Shown here: positions 24,883 through 33,154 of the stretch, piece after piece
Layout: each line of letters starts with the position of its first letter
Position numbering within the stretch: the first letter of the stretch is position 1
From: Amycolatopsis japonica
GTDB lineage: Bacteria; Actinomycetota; Actinomycetes; Mycobacteriales; Pseudonocardiaceae
Direction of reading: 5' to 3'
Assembly: GCF_000732925.1 (NCBI RefSeq)
Contig: NZ_CP008953.1
Span: 1,550,001 to 1,614,000 of the forward strand
DNA: 64,000 nucleotides
The notes under the pieces: model-generated
What the model saw: the letters and a program-made list of their open reading frames with translations, nothing else
What the model was told of the DNA's origin: nothing
Database searches by the model: none
Translations under genes and position numbers: made by a program

Positions 24883-25722
24883 GTGACCTTCAACGACCAG
24901 GTGATCGAAGAATTCAGGCAGGGCAAGAGCGGCATGCTCGAGGGCTGGAGGCTGATCCTGCTCACCACCACCGGCGCCAAGACCGGTCAGCGGCGGACGA
25001 ATCCGTTGGGGTATCTCGAAATCGACGGCAAGACCGTCGTCGTCGCTTCGAACATGGGCGCCCCGGCGCATCCGGGCTGGTACCACAACATCCGGCGTGA
25101 CCATCGGGTCACGATCGAGACGGAGACCGAGACTTACGAGGCCATCGCGTCCATCCCGCCCGCCGCGGAGCGTGACGCGCTGTTCGCGAAGATTGTCGCC
25201 GAGGAGCCGGGATTCGCCGAGTATCAGGCGAAAACGACGCGCAAGCTGCCGGTCGTGATCCTGCACCGGATCGATGACCGGGTGCGAGGGATGGGCGACT
25301 TCCTGGTGGAAGTCCATGAGTGGCTGCGGGAGGAGCTCAGGACGTTACGCGCCGGGGTGGAAGACATCGTGGCCGGCCGCGCCGACGCGCTCGTCATGGA
25401 GAAATCCTTGAAGGCGCACTGTGTTTCGTTCTGCGAGGCGCTGACCAAACATCACACCGGCGAGGACATGGGCGCGTTTCCCCTGCTGGCACAACGGTTT
25501 CCCGCGCTCGCGCCGACGTTGACGAAGCTGGGGGAAGACCATGTCGTCGTCGCGGCGACGCAGAAGCGGATCCGCGACCTCGTGGAGGGCTACGTGCACG
25601 GCGAGGGTGATCCGGCACGCTTGCGTGACGAGTTCGACGCCCTCGCGGGGAAGCTTGAAGCGCATTTCGCCTACGAAGAGCGGAGCGTCGTGGCCGCGCT
25701 CAATGTGACAGTGACCGGCTGA
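24883..25722 (+). CDS. F420-type nitroreductase fused to hemerythrin domain
   Basis: This 279-residue protein fuses two modules. Residues 1-130 match the deazaflavin (F420)-dependent Ddn-type nitroreductase family (LTTTGAKTGQRRTNPLGYL, NMGAPAHPGWYHNI). Residues 145-279 are a hemerythrin-like four-helix domain with candidate di-iron ligands in VHEWLREEL, LKAHCVSF, TKHHTGED, LGEDHVV and AHFAYEER. The fusion suggests redox or oxygen/NO sensing coupled to F420H2. The GTG at 24883 has AAAGGA 5-10 nt upstream. It seems to be transcribed alone. Confidence 0.85.
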   Translation: MTFNDQVIEEFRQGKSGMLEGWRLILLTTTGAKTGQRRTNPLGYLEIDGKTVVVASNMGAPAHPGWYHNIRRDHRVTIETETETYEAIASIPPAAERDALFAKIVAEEPGFAEYQAKTTRKLPVVILHRIDDRVRGMGDFLVEVHEWLREELRTLRAGVEDIVAGRADALVMEKSLKAHCVSFCEALTKHHTGEDMGAFPLLAQRFPALAPTLTKLGEDHVVVAATQKRIRDLVEGYVHGEGDPARLRDEFDALAGKLEAHFAYEERSVVAALNVTVTG

Positions 25723-25764
25723 TCAGGGTGGACGCCCTGGGGTTTCGGCCCCGGGGCGTGTACC

Positions 25765-26028
25765 GTGAGAGGTGGCGGCGCCCTCGGCGTGACGCCGCGA
25801 GGCGGGCGGAAATCGTCCCCGGCCTCGCCGAAGACCGCGAAACAGCGGTCCCCCTCGAAAGGTTTCACCGTCAAAACTCACAGCACGGACAGTGCGCTGT
25901 TCAGTCACCCGCTCGCAGCTCAGGACGAGCCCCACGAGCCGACCACTCCCCAGGGCGAGCGATACATGGATCTTTTTCGCGAACCTTCTTATCCCGCACC
26001 GGAACCATCGGCCGACGTCGTTCGTTGA
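25765..26028 (+). CDS. Possible small ORF, unassigned
   Basis: An 87-codon frame starts at a GTG and ends at a TGA. Its first 70 codons show strong G/C preference at third positions, as in real genes here, but the last part does not. The product is polar and Pro-rich (DEPHEPTTPQGERYMDLF near the end). There is no ribosome-binding site and no family that I recognise. It lies in the 449-nt region between the hemerythrin fusion and the desaturase. It may be a remnant, a leader or chance. Confidence 0.25.
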   Translation: MRGGGALGVTPRGGRKSSPASPKTAKQRSPSKGFTVKTHSTDSALFSHPLAAQDEPHEPTTPQGERYMDLFREPSYPAPEPSADVVR

Positions 26029-26171
26029 ACTGACCAGTCCAACGTTTTGGGTGTCGTGTTGTCCCAGCACGCTCGCGCAGAATTCGTCGCGGGCATGCCT
26101 TTCGTGCGCCGCGTCGTGCCTCAGGCTCCAGCAGCCGGCACATGCCGCGGCCATCGACAAGAAACGGCGAC

Positions 26172-27158
26172 ATGACCTCAGTTCTCAGACCCCCGGCCAG
26201 CGAAGAGCGGCAGTCGCCGCAACCCCTCCTGTCGGGAGAGCAGTCCCGCACCGAAAACCTTCTCGTCAAGCTGTTCGCGGTGGTGCCCCTCGTGGCACTG
26301 GCCGCCTCCGTCCCCTTCGCGTGGGGCTGGGGCCTCGGCTGGGTGGACCTCGGCCTCGCCGCCGGGTTCTACTTCCTCACCGGCCTCGGCGTGACCATCG
26401 GATTCCACCGCTACTTCACCCATGGCGCCTTCAAGGCCAACCGCGGCCTGCGGATCGCCCTCGCGGTCGCGGGCAGCATGGCCATGCAGGGCCCGGTCAT
26501 CGGCTGGGTGGCCGACCACCGGCGGCATCACGCCTTCGCCGACCGCGAGGGCGACCCGCATTCCCCCTGGCGCTTCGGCACCACCCCGGCCGCGCTGGCC
26601 CGCGGCTTCTGGCACGCCCATATGGGCTGGCTGTTCGACCGCGAGAAGACCAACGCGCGGCGGTTCGCCCCGGATCTGCTCACCGATCGTGACATCGCCC
26701 GGATCGATCGCCTGTTCCCGCTGCTGACCGTCGTGACGTTGCTCGCGCCGGCCGTCCTCGGCGGCGTGATCACCTTGTCCTGGTGGGGCGCGGTCACCGC
26801 GTTCTTCTGGGCGAGCCTCGTCCGGGTGGCGCTGCTGCACCACGTCACCTGGTCGGTGAACTCGCTGTGCCATCTGATCGGCGACCGCCCGTTCGCCGCC
26901 CGCGACAAGTCCGCGAACTTCTGGCCGCTCGCCATCGCCTCGATGGGTGAGTCCTGGCACAACTCGCACCACGCCGACCCGACCGGCGCCCGGCACGGCG
27001 TCCGCCGCGGCCAGCTCGACATCTCCGCACGGCTGATCTGGCTGTTCGAGAAAGCGGGCTGGGCGACGGACGTCCGCTGGCCGAAGGCCGACCGTCTCGG
27101 TCGCAAACTCAATCCCGGCCACTCGTTGTCGCTGCGCCGTCGTACGCAGCGGGCTTGA
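26172..27158 (+). CDS. Membrane acyl-CoA (delta-9 type) desaturase
   Basis: This 328-residue membrane di-iron desaturase introduces a double bond into fatty acyl chains. The three histidine boxes are HRYFTH (about residue 87), HRRHH (about 121) and HNSHH (about 265). Four hydrophobic stretches flank them. The ATG at 26172 is the most plausible start. A short ORF (26056-26175, 39 codons) ends across this ATG (ATGA), which could couple translation. The 449-nt upstream region otherwise holds only the doubtful ORF at 25765. Confidence 0.9.
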   Translation: MTSVLRPPASEERQSPQPLLSGEQSRTENLLVKLFAVVPLVALAASVPFAWGWGLGWVDLGLAAGFYFLTGLGVTIGFHRYFTHGAFKANRGLRIALAVAGSMAMQGPVIGWVADHRRHHAFADREGDPHSPWRFGTTPAALARGFWHAHMGWLFDREKTNARRFAPDLLTDRDIARIDRLFPLLTVVTLLAPAVLGGVITLSWWGAVTAFFWASLVRVALLHHVTWSVNSLCHLIGDRPFAARDKSANFWPLAIASMGESWHNSHHADPTGARHGVRRGQLDISARLIWLFEKAGWATDVRWPKADRLGRKLNPGHSLSLRRRTQRA

Positions 27159-27162
27159 GCTG

Positions 27163-27963
27163 TCAGCGGATCGCGCCCGCGATGGCGTCGATCAGCTCCG
27201 GCCCGTCGGAGAACACCGGGTCGTTGTGATCCGCGCCGGGGACTTCGATCGTCCTGGCACCGGCGGCCCGTGCCACCTCACGGCTCTGCTCGGCGGGGAC
27301 GATCGAGTCCTCGGCGCCGAACACGACGGTCACCGGCGCCTTCACCCGGGCGACGGCGTCCTTCGTCGGGAACTCGTCCCGCAGCAGCCAGCGGACCGGC
27401 AGGAACGGGTAGTGCCGTTGTCCGACCGACGCGAGGTCGACGAACGGCGAACGCAACACGAGCGCGGACGGCGGACGTTCGGTGGCCAATTCGGTGACGA
27501 CCGCCGAGCCGAGGCTCTCGCCGAAATAGATCATGGGCGTTCCGGCCTCGCGCGTCAGGAAGTCCTGTGCGGCGCGGACGTCGAGCGCGAGCCCGTTCTC
27601 GGACGGCTCGCCGGGATTGCCCCCGTATCCGCGATAGTCCAGGAGCAGCACCGAGAGCCCGCGCGCGGTCAGCGCGCGGGCCAGCGGCGCGCGGAACGAC
27701 CGGTTCCCGGCGTTGCCCGGCGCGACCAGTACGGCCGCTTTCGCGCCCGCGACCGGGAAGTACCAGCTCGCCAGGCTGAGCCCGTCCGAGGTGGTGAGCG
27801 TGACGTCCCTGCCGCCGGGCAGGACCGTGGCCGCACCGGGAACCGGACCCGCCTCGGGCAGGTAGATCAGCTTGCGCTGGAAGGCGAACGCGCCACCGAA
27901 GACCACACCGACGAGGGTGACGGCCACCGCCAGCGCGATCAACACCTTCTTGCGCACGCTCAA
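27163..27963 (-). CDS. Membrane-anchored alpha/beta hydrolase
   Basis: This 266-residue protein has an N-terminal transmembrane anchor (residues 6-27) and an alpha/beta-hydrolase domain resembling the BEM46/YfhR group. The nucleophile lies in YFGESLGSAVV, the acid in FGAEDSIVP and the His in GADHNDPVF. Translation may begin at a TTG overlapping the sigma-factor stop (TTGA, 27960-27963) or at a GTG two codons later. Coupling to the ECF sigma gene suggests co-regulation. The substrate is unknown. Confidence 0.82.
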   Translation of the reverse strand: MSVRKKVLIALAVAVTLVGVVFGGAFAFQRKLIYLPEAGPVPGAATVLPGGRDVTLTTSDGLSLASWYFPVAGAKAAVLVAPGNAGNRSFRAPLARALTARGLSVLLLDYRGYGGNPGEPSENGLALDVRAAQDFLTREAGTPMIYFGESLGSAVVTELATERPPSALVLRSPFVDLASVGQRHYPFLPVRWLLRDEFPTKDAVARVKAPVTVVFGAEDSIVPAEQSREVARAAGARTIEVPGADHNDPVFSDGPELIDAIAGAIR

Positions 27964-28907
27964 GGCTTCGCCGGGGGAAGGCCGAACCGTGCGAACAGGT
28001 CCGCGTCGAGGAACGAGGTGATGTCGCGGATCCGATCGTCACGAAGGGACAGCACGGTGATCGACCAGGGGGTGTGGACGGCGTCCGCCGACTCACCGAG
28101 GTAGCAGGCGACGGCGGGCTGCCCGTTGGCGGTGACGATCTCGGTGTGCCAGCTCGGGCACCGGCCGAGCGGGACCTCGGCGGCGAAGCCGGAGACCGCC
28201 TCGATACCGCTGTACCAGTGCGCGAGTGGCGGCATGGACCAGGTGACGTCCTCCGTCAGCAGCGCCACGAGCGCGTCGGCGTCACCACGCTCCAGCGCGG
28301 AGGCGAAGCCCGCGGCGATCTCGCGCGTCCGGGTGTCGTCCAGTTGCCGCTGCTCGCCGGGCGGCGGGACCTTCTCCGCCACGATCGCCCGCGCGCGTTG
28401 CAACGCGCTGTTCACCGCCGCCACCGAAGTGTCCATTATGGACGCGATTTCGGCGGCCGGGAAACCGAGGACGTCGAAGAGCACCAGTGCGGCCCGCTGG
28501 TTGCCCGGCAGGTGCTGCAACGCGGCGACGAACGCCAGCTCGATGGCCTCGCGCCGCTCGTACCGGGTCTCCGGGCCCTCGGGGTACGGGCCGAGCCACG
28601 CCACCTCGGTCAACGGGGCGTGTTCGAGCACGACCTGCTCGCTCGACGGGCCGAGGTCCATCGGCAGCGCGCGTTTCCCGCGCGCCGCCACGATGTCGAG
28701 GCAGGTGCGGGTGGCGATGGTGTAGAGCCAGGTGCGCATCGAGCTCCGGCCCTCGAACCGCTCCATCCCCCGCCAGGCCCGCAGAAGCGCGTCCTGCAGG
28801 GCGTCGTCGGCGTCGTGAGCCGAGCCCAGCAGGCGATAGCAGTGGGCGTGCAGCTCGCGCCGCAGCGGCTCGACGAGCCGATCGAACTCCGCGTCGTCGG
28901 TGCGCAC
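27960..28907 (-). CDS. ECF RNA polymerase sigma factor with SnoaL-like C-terminal domain
   Basis: This 315-residue sigma-70 family factor is of the SigG/TIGR02960-like type. Region 2 carries YRLLGSAHDADDALQDALLR and region 4 carries LPGNQRAALVLFDVLGFPAAEIA. A C-terminal SnoaL/NTF2-like domain (about residues 195-310) follows; such domains replace an anti-sigma factor as the regulatory module in related factors. No anti-sigma gene is adjacent. It overlaps the downstream hydrolase gene. The start is the GTG at 28905-28907. Confidence 0.88.
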   Translation of the reverse strand: MRTDDAEFDRLVEPLRRELHAHCYRLLGSAHDADDALQDALLRAWRGMERFEGRSSMRTWLYTIATRTCLDIVAARGKRALPMDLGPSSEQVVLEHAPLTEVAWLGPYPEGPETRYERREAIELAFVAALQHLPGNQRAALVLFDVLGFPAAEIASIMDTSVAAVNSALQRARAIVAEKVPPPGEQRQLDDTRTREIAAGFASALERGDADALVALLTEDVTWSMPPLAHWYSGIEAVSGFAAEVPLGRCPSWHTEIVTANGQPAVACYLGESADAVHTPWSITVLSLRDDRIRDITSFLDADLFARFGLPPAKP

Positions 28908-28912
28908 GACGG

Positions 28913-29569
28913 CTACTTGGCGCGAAGCGCGGTGACGGCGGGGGTGAACATCGTCGTCTTGATCGCGGACAGCGTGCCGCGGTCCTTCCCGGCCAGCGGG
29001 CGCACGAGATCGGCCGCGTACTCCAGCAGGGCGGGCTTCTCGGCGACGGCGTCCACGAGTCCGAGGTCGCGCGCGTCGGTGCCGCCGAACCGTCGTCCGG
29101 TGGTCATCGACGCGATCGCGGCGGCGGGGGTGAGCTTGCCCTGGATCAACGCCGCCATCCCCGGCGTGAACGGGATGTTGATGTCCGCTTCGGGGAAGCA
29201 GAAGAACCCGCGATCCGCCCGCATCACCCGGAAGTCGTGCGCCATCGCCAGCATCGCCCCGGCGCCGAAGGCGTGCCCGTTGATCGCGGCGACCGTGTGC
29301 ACGCCGAGGGTGAGCACGCGGGCCAGCAGCTCGTGCACGTCGGCGACGTACTGCGCGGCCTTGGCGGGGTTGCTGGTGAGCCAGTCGAGGTCGAGGCCGT
29401 TGGAGTAGAACTTCCCGGAGCCGACGGTCACCAGTACCGCCGGATCCGGATAGGCGACGACGGTGTCCAGCTGGGAATGCACGGTTTCCAGCCAGGACGG
29501 CGAGAACCGGTTCTCGTCGTCCCCGAGGTCCAGCAGGAACACCGGGGCGTCGTGGCGCAGAGTGGGCAT
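28913..29569 (-). CDS. Enoyl-CoA hydratase/isomerase family protein
   Basis: This 218-residue crotonase-fold protein is shorter than hydratases (about 260). It has the oxyanion segment INGHAFGAGAMLAMAHDF and the VGSGKFYSNGLDLDWL loop typical of enoyl-CoA isomerase-like proteins in actinobacteria. A clear pair of catalytic Glu is not obvious; EADINIPFTPG holds one candidate. It starts 1 nt after the TetR stop, so the pair is likely an operon in which TetR controls a fatty-acid or aromatic-acyl function (inference). Confidence 0.82.
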   Translation of the reverse strand: MPTLRHDAPVFLLDLGDDENRFSPSWLETVHSQLDTVVAYPDPAVLVTVGSGKFYSNGLDLDWLTSNPAKAAQYVADVHELLARVLTLGVHTVAAINGHAFGAGAMLAMAHDFRVMRADRGFFCFPEADINIPFTPGMAALIQGKLTPAAAIASMTTGRRFGGTDARDLGLVDAVAEKPALLEYAADLVRPLAGKDRGTLSAIKTTMFTPAVTALRAK

Positions 29570-29570
29570 G

Positions 29571-30179
29571 TCAGTCCTTCCGTGGGGGTGGGAGCAGGAG
29601 TATGGCGTGGACCGCGGCGGACAGCCGGGCCCGGGAGTCTTCGGAGATCGGCTCGCCCGCGGTGAAGGCGCGGCGGAACAGGGCTGTCGGCAGGTCGACG
29701 ACGCAGGTCGTCAGCACTTCGACCGCCTGCGCGTCCCGCCTGCCCCAGAGCCGTTCGGCGAGCGTGACGAGAACCCTGACCAGGCGTTTGTCGAGTGCGA
29801 GGAGCTCGCCGGCGAGATCTTCGGGGACCTGCGGGCCGAGCAGATGCTCCTTCTTGACGGTGATGAGCAGGCGGGCCGCTTCCGGACGGCGGTGGGCGAA
29901 TTCCGCCGGCGCGTCCGCCGCGGCCGCGATCGCGGCGGCCGGGCCTTCCGCCTGATCGGCCAGCTCGGTCTGGAGGTCGAGAAAGGCGCTCGCCGCGCGG
30001 AGCCAGACTCGGGCCAGCAGCGCGCCGAGCGAGCCGAAAGCGTGGTAGATCGTCCCGTTGGACACGCCCGCGGCGGCCGCGAGGGATCGCACGGTGACGC
30101 CCCGGGCGCCGACCTCGACGACGAGGCGCTCGGCCGCGTCGAGCAGCCGGTCCAGGTCGTGCACGCGGGGGCGGGGCAT
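29571..30179 (-). CDS. TetR-family regulator
   Basis: This 202-residue regulator has an N-terminal HTH (TVRSLAAAAGVSNGTIYHAFG) and a helical ligand domain. The ATG at 30177-30179 is favoured over the longer frame. A 14-bp inverted repeat (AGAGCA-CT-TGCTCT) lies 15 nt upstream and is a strong candidate autoregulatory operator. Downstream it is fused transcriptionally to the crotonase gene. Confidence 0.87.
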   Translation of the reverse strand: MPRPRVHDLDRLLDAAERLVVEVGARGVTVRSLAAAAGVSNGTIYHAFGSLGALLARVWLRAASAFLDLQTELADQAEGPAAAIAAAADAPAEFAHRRPEAARLLITVKKEHLLGPQVPEDLAGELLALDKRLVRVLVTLAERLWGRRDAQAVEVLTTCVVDLPTALFRRAFTAGEPISEDSRARLSAAVHAILLLPPPRKD

Positions 30180-30193
30180 GCGGCGAGGATAAC

Positions 30194-30207
30194 AGAGCAC
30201 TTGCTCT
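30194..30207. promoter_or_regulatory. Candidate TetR operator
   Basis: The perfect inverted repeat AGAGCA-CT-TGCTCT lies between the divergent TetR (start 30179) and DoxX-like (start 30312) genes, so the TetR protein may regulate both. Confidence 0.6.
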
Positions 30208-30311
30208 AAAACGACGGCACCCTGTGACGTGCTTCACCCGACGGGCTGTCACATCGGGCCGGTGGCCGGGGTCAACCCCGCGAACCACCGAGAAGCCAAG
30301 GAGAAACCGAA

Positions 30312-30659
30312 ATGACCACCGCTTATGTCATCGTCACCGTCGTCGGAGCGTTCATGGCCGCGTTCTCGGCCGCTTCGATCTTCTTCCGCGCCAAGTGGGT
30401 CGTGCAGCCGCTGGCCGATTACGGCGTTCCGCGCGGCTGGTGGACCCCGCTCGGGGTCGCCAAAGCCGCGGGCGCACTCGGCCTGATCGCCGGTCTGTGG
30501 GTGCCCGCGCTCGGCGTCGCGGCCGGGATCGGCCTGGTGCTCTACTTCACCGGTGCCGTGATCACCGTGCTCCGCGCGCACTGGCCGTCGCACGTCGCGT
30601 TCCCGCTGATGTACATGGCGCCTGTCGCCGCCTCGCTCGTGCTGGGCTTCGCGGCCTGA
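30312..30659 (+). CDS. DoxX-like membrane protein
   Basis: This 115-residue protein has four hydrophobic helices (about residues 4-22, 45-62, 65-85 and 92-113) and the DoxX-family pattern YGVPRGWWTPLGVAKAAGALGL. DoxX-like proteins are small membrane proteins implicated in redox or detoxification complexes. The ATG at 30312 has AAGGAGA about 8 nt upstream. It ends 2 nt before the convergent VOC gene. Confidence 0.82.
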   Translation: MTTAYVIVTVVGAFMAAFSAASIFFRAKWVVQPLADYGVPRGWWTPLGVAKAAGALGLIAGLWVPALGVAAGIGLVLYFTGAVITVLRAHWPSHVAFPLMYMAPVAASLVLGFAA

Positions 30660-30661
30660 TG

Positions 30662-31003
30662 TCAGGAGTCCGGGGACCACACCGCGAGTTCGGCGCCGCC
30701 GGGCTCGCGGAAGTGGAACCGGCGACCGCCGGGGAACGAGAACGGCTCGACCGTGACGATTCCGCCCGCGGCCTCGACGGAAGCCCTCGCCCGGGCGAGG
30801 TCGTCGGTGCGGATCGTCACCAGCGGCGCGGCCGTCTGCTGCGCGGTGTCCTGCTGGAAGCCGAACGAGACCACGCCGCCGCTCTGGACGTCGGTGTACG
30901 CCGGGCCGTACGCCGTCGCCGTCCACCCGAAGGCCTTTTCGAAGAACCCGCTCGAGCCCGCCGCCGAGCTCGACGGGAACTCGACGAAGTCGATTTCGTA
31001 CAT
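30662..31003 (-). CDS. VOC/glyoxalase-family protein
   Basis: This 113-residue beta-alpha-beta-beta-beta protein is of the vicinal-oxygen-chelate superfamily: IDFVEFPSSSA, FFEKAFGWTATAYGP, APLVTIRTDDLARARASV and FREPGGAELAVWSPDS. It lacks an obvious full set of metal-binding residues, so enzymatic and binding roles are both possible. The ATG at 31001-31003 gives the usual MYEIDFVEF start. It begins 37 nt after the end of the LexA-like gene. Confidence 0.82.
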   Translation of the reverse strand: MYEIDFVEFPSSSAAGSSGFFEKAFGWTATAYGPAYTDVQSGGVVSFGFQQDTAQQTAAPLVTIRTDDLARARASVEAAGGIVTVEPFSFPGGRRFHFREPGGAELAVWSPDS

Positions 31004-31040
31004 GGGCCGCAAGCTACTCCGGCCCACCGACAAAACCGCG

Positions 31041-31697
31041 TCAGACGCTGCGCAGCACCGAGACCACGACGCCGAGCACGCTCGCGCGGTCGCCGTCGAT
31101 GACCTCGTAGGCGGGGTTGCGCGGTTCGAGGTACACGTGGCCGTCGCGGCGGCGGTACACCTTGACCGTGGCCTCCTCGTCGATCATCGCGGCGACGATC
31201 TGGCCGGAGTGCGCCTCCTTCTGCTGTTTCACCACGACGATGTCGCCGTCGCAGATGGCCGCGTCGATCATCGAGTCACCGCGCACCCGCAGGCCGAAGA
31301 CGTTGCCCCGCCCGGTGAGTTCACGCGGAAGGGTCATCACGTCGTCGACGTGTTCGACGGCGGAGATCGGCGTGCCCGCGGCGATGTCACCGACGACGGG
31401 GACCGGCACGGAGTCCTCTGTGGACTCCTTCGACGCGGTGCCGTGCAGGAAGGCACGCACGTCGATGGGGCGCGAGATGGAGCTGCTGCGGCGGAGGAAA
31501 CCCTTCTCCTCCAACGCCGCCAGATGCTTCGACACCGAGGACGTCGAGCGCAGCCCGACCGCTTCGCCGATCTCGCGCGTGCTCGGCGAGTAGCCGTACT
31601 CCACCACCCATTCGCGGATGGTCAGCAGGATCTTCTGCTGCCGCTCCGGCAGGGAAGCGGCTTCCTCGAACAGCTCAAGATCGTGGTAGGCGGTCAT
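31041..31697 (-). CDS. LexA-like repressor
   Basis: This 218-residue SOS-type repressor has an N-terminal winged helix (SPSTREIGEAVGL, TSSVSKHLAALEEKGFLRR). Its C-terminal S24 self-cleaving domain has an Ala-Gly cleavage site in DIAAGTPISA, Ser in RGDSMIDAAICDGD and Lys in TVKVYRR. The catalytic dyad is intact. The recognition region (STREI, SVSKHL) differs from the usual actinobacterial LexA, so it may be a second LexA with other targets. Its ATG lies inside the 3' end of the preceding SnoaL-like gene (23-nt overlap). I saw no SOS box upstream. Confidence 0.85.
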   Translation of the reverse strand: MTAYHDLELFEEAASLPERQQKILLTIREWVVEYGYSPSTREIGEAVGLRSTSSVSKHLAALEEKGFLRRSSSISRPIDVRAFLHGTASKESTEDSVPVPVVGDIAAGTPISAVEHVDDVMTLPRELTGRGNVFGLRVRGDSMIDAAICDGDIVVVKQQKEAHSGQIVAAMIDEEATVKVYRRRDGHVYLEPRNPAYEVIDGDRASVLGVVVSVLRSV

Positions 31698-32145
31698 CAG
31701 CGGAATGGTAGTTCGTGCAGGCCGCCGCGATCGCCGCGGTGTCCCAGTAGAACGGCCGCACCTCGGTGATGCGCCCGTCCGCGACGGTGATCGTCTGCAG
31801 GATCGGGAAATCCAGCTCACGGCCGGTCGCCCTGGCCCGGACGTGCACGTGGGTCAGGATCACCAGCGGATCGGTCTCGCTCAGGAAGCTCTGGTCCAGC
31901 ATGTCGAAGACGTCCCACGTGCCGCTCATGGCGACGAAGAACCGCTCCATGCCCTCGTGGCCGCGCCAGATCCCGCCGTAGGGCAGGCCGTCCGCCTGGT
32001 GCAGCACCACATCGGGGGAGAAGAACGGGGCGAGCGACGCGAAGGACGCCTTGCCGGGGCCGCCCGCCGCGAAGTACTCGGCTTCCGCCGCGTACATGCC
32101 CTTGAGCACGGACAGGGCGTCTGTTGTCGTCGTCACGACGATCAC
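31675..32145 (-). CDS. SnoaL-like (NTF2-fold) protein
   Basis: This 156-residue cone-shaped-fold protein has the SnoaL pattern FFSPDVVLHQADGLPYGGIWRG, then GMERFFVAM and ITEVRPFYWD. Members are polyketide cyclases, hydrolases or ligand-binding proteins; the role here is unknown. The start is the GTG at 32143-32145 or the GTG at 32134-32136. Its 3' end overlaps the LexA-like start by 23 nt, implying that both are read from one mRNA. Confidence 0.78.
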   Translation of the reverse strand: MIVVTTTTDALSVLKGMYAAEAEYFAAGGPGKASFASLAPFFSPDVVLHQADGLPYGGIWRGHEGMERFFVAMSGTWDVFDMLDQSFLSETDPLVILTHVHVRARATGRELDFPILQTITVADGRITEVRPFYWDTAAIAAACTNYHSADDRLPRS

Positions 32146-32264
32146 TCTGTCGCGCGGGGTGGCCGATCGCTGGCGGTTATCCGTCGTCGAGATCGGCCGG
32201 ATGGCGGCACGGCCGGGCCGAAAGTCCGATCCCGTGAACGTTTCCGCGAGGTTGACTCGATCGT

Positions 32265-32699
32265 ATGAACACGAAGATCACCGCGGCGGTGCTCGCCGCC
32301 GCGACGGCCACCATCGCCCTGTCCGGTTGCGGGCTCAAGGAAGGTCTGACCGAAAAGGCGAACGGACACGTCAAGACGGTCGGCTACGCGACCGGCGCGG
32401 AGGGCAAGCGGGACAAGGACGCCCGGCTGCCGGACTGGGTGCCGGACGGGGCGGCGTCGGTCACGGAGGTCATCCGGACGACGGGTTCGGAGCGGCTCCT
32501 GAAGTTCACCGGCGGCACGCTGCCGGCGCTCTGCGTGCCGGGGGCGGCCGCGACACAGGCGGCCACGCTCGCCGCGCAGTGGTGGCCGCAGGGTCAGGAG
32601 GGCAGGACCGACAAGGTCTGCGGCGAATGGCACGTGCTGGTCCAAGGCTCAGACGTGTACGCGTTCAAGCCGGAGACGCTGGTGAGCACGAGGTCTTGA
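32265..32699 (+). CDS. Putative lipoprotein
   Basis: This 144-residue exported protein has a signal peptide ending in the lipobox IALSGC (Cys about residue 22). The mature domain has two Cys (LCVPG, KVCGEW) that could pair, and no domain I recognise. The ATG at 32265 is the start. It ends 1 nt before the convergent MarR gene. Confidence 0.7.
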   Translation: MNTKITAAVLAAATATIALSGCGLKEGLTEKANGHVKTVGYATGAEGKRDKDARLPDWVPDGAASVTEVIRTTGSERLLKFTGGTLPALCVPGAAATQAATLAAQWWPQGQEGRTDKVCGEWHVLVQGSDVYAFKPETLVSTRS

Positions 32700-32700
32700 G

Positions 32701-33138
32701 TCATTCCCCGGGTGTGAGCGCGTCGGCGCAGGCGGCGAGGTCGTGCACGAGCCGTTCCCGGCCCGCTTCCGAAAACGGGGCGAGCATGCGGTCCTGGACC
32801 TCGCGCACTAGGCCACTCGCGGCGCGGAGCTGCGCGCGTCCGGCGGGGGTGAGCGTGCTGGGCAGGGCGCGGCCTTGCGGCGCGGTCGCCGGCCGGGTGA
32901 CGAGTCCGCGGTCCTGCAGACCGCGCAGGACCAGGTTCATCGACTGCCGGGTGACGAACACGGCCCTGGCCAGTTCCGCGTTGGACAGCCCAGGTCGCTG
33001 CGAGAGCACTTCGAGGCAGGAGTACTGCGGCACGGTCAGATCGAGGGGGCGCAACGCGGTGTCCATCGCCGTCCGGAGCGCCGTCGCCGCCCGCTTCAGC
33101 AGGTATCCCGCCGATTGGTCCAGTGGTCCGACCGTCAT
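32701..33138 (-). CDS. MarR-family regulator
   Basis: This 145-residue winged-helix regulator has LTVPQYSCLEVLSQRPGLSN, the recognition helix region VTRQSMNLVLRGLQDRGLV and a C-terminal dimerisation helix. The ATG at 33136-33138 overlaps an 18-bp inverted repeat (33137-33154) that is probably its own operator. It lies 7 nt downstream of the MmyB-type regulator gene, in the same direction. Confidence 0.87.
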   Translation of the reverse strand: MTVGPLDQSAGYLLKRAATALRTAMDTALRPLDLTVPQYSCLEVLSQRPGLSNAELARAVFVTRQSMNLVLRGLQDRGLVTRPATAPQGRALPSTLTPAGRAQLRAASGLVREVQDRMLAPFSEAGRERLVHDLAACADALTPGE

Positions 33139-33154
33139 GTCAGCATCATGACAT
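33137..33154. promoter_or_regulatory. Candidate MarR operator over the start codon
   Basis: ATGTCA-N6-TGACAT is a perfect 6-bp inverted repeat spanning the MarR start codon and the stop of the upstream regulator gene. Binding there would block the MarR gene's own transcription or translation. Confidence 0.55.

Noticed and set aside
25723..26160. 145-codon minus-strand ORF before the desaturase
   Set aside because: It has no domain, no ribosome site and the composition of a chance frame, and it overlaps the plus-strand leader region.
30247..30273. ECF41 promoter upstream of the DoxX-like gene
   Set aside because: TGTCACA is followed at 16 nt by GGTC, not CGTC. One mismatch in a 4-nt -10 element is too weak to call a promoter; it is only mentioned as a possible target.
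31698..32264. SOS box near the LexA-like gene
   Set aside because: No GAAC-N4-GTTC or close variant was seen upstream of the LexA-like or SnoaL-like genes.
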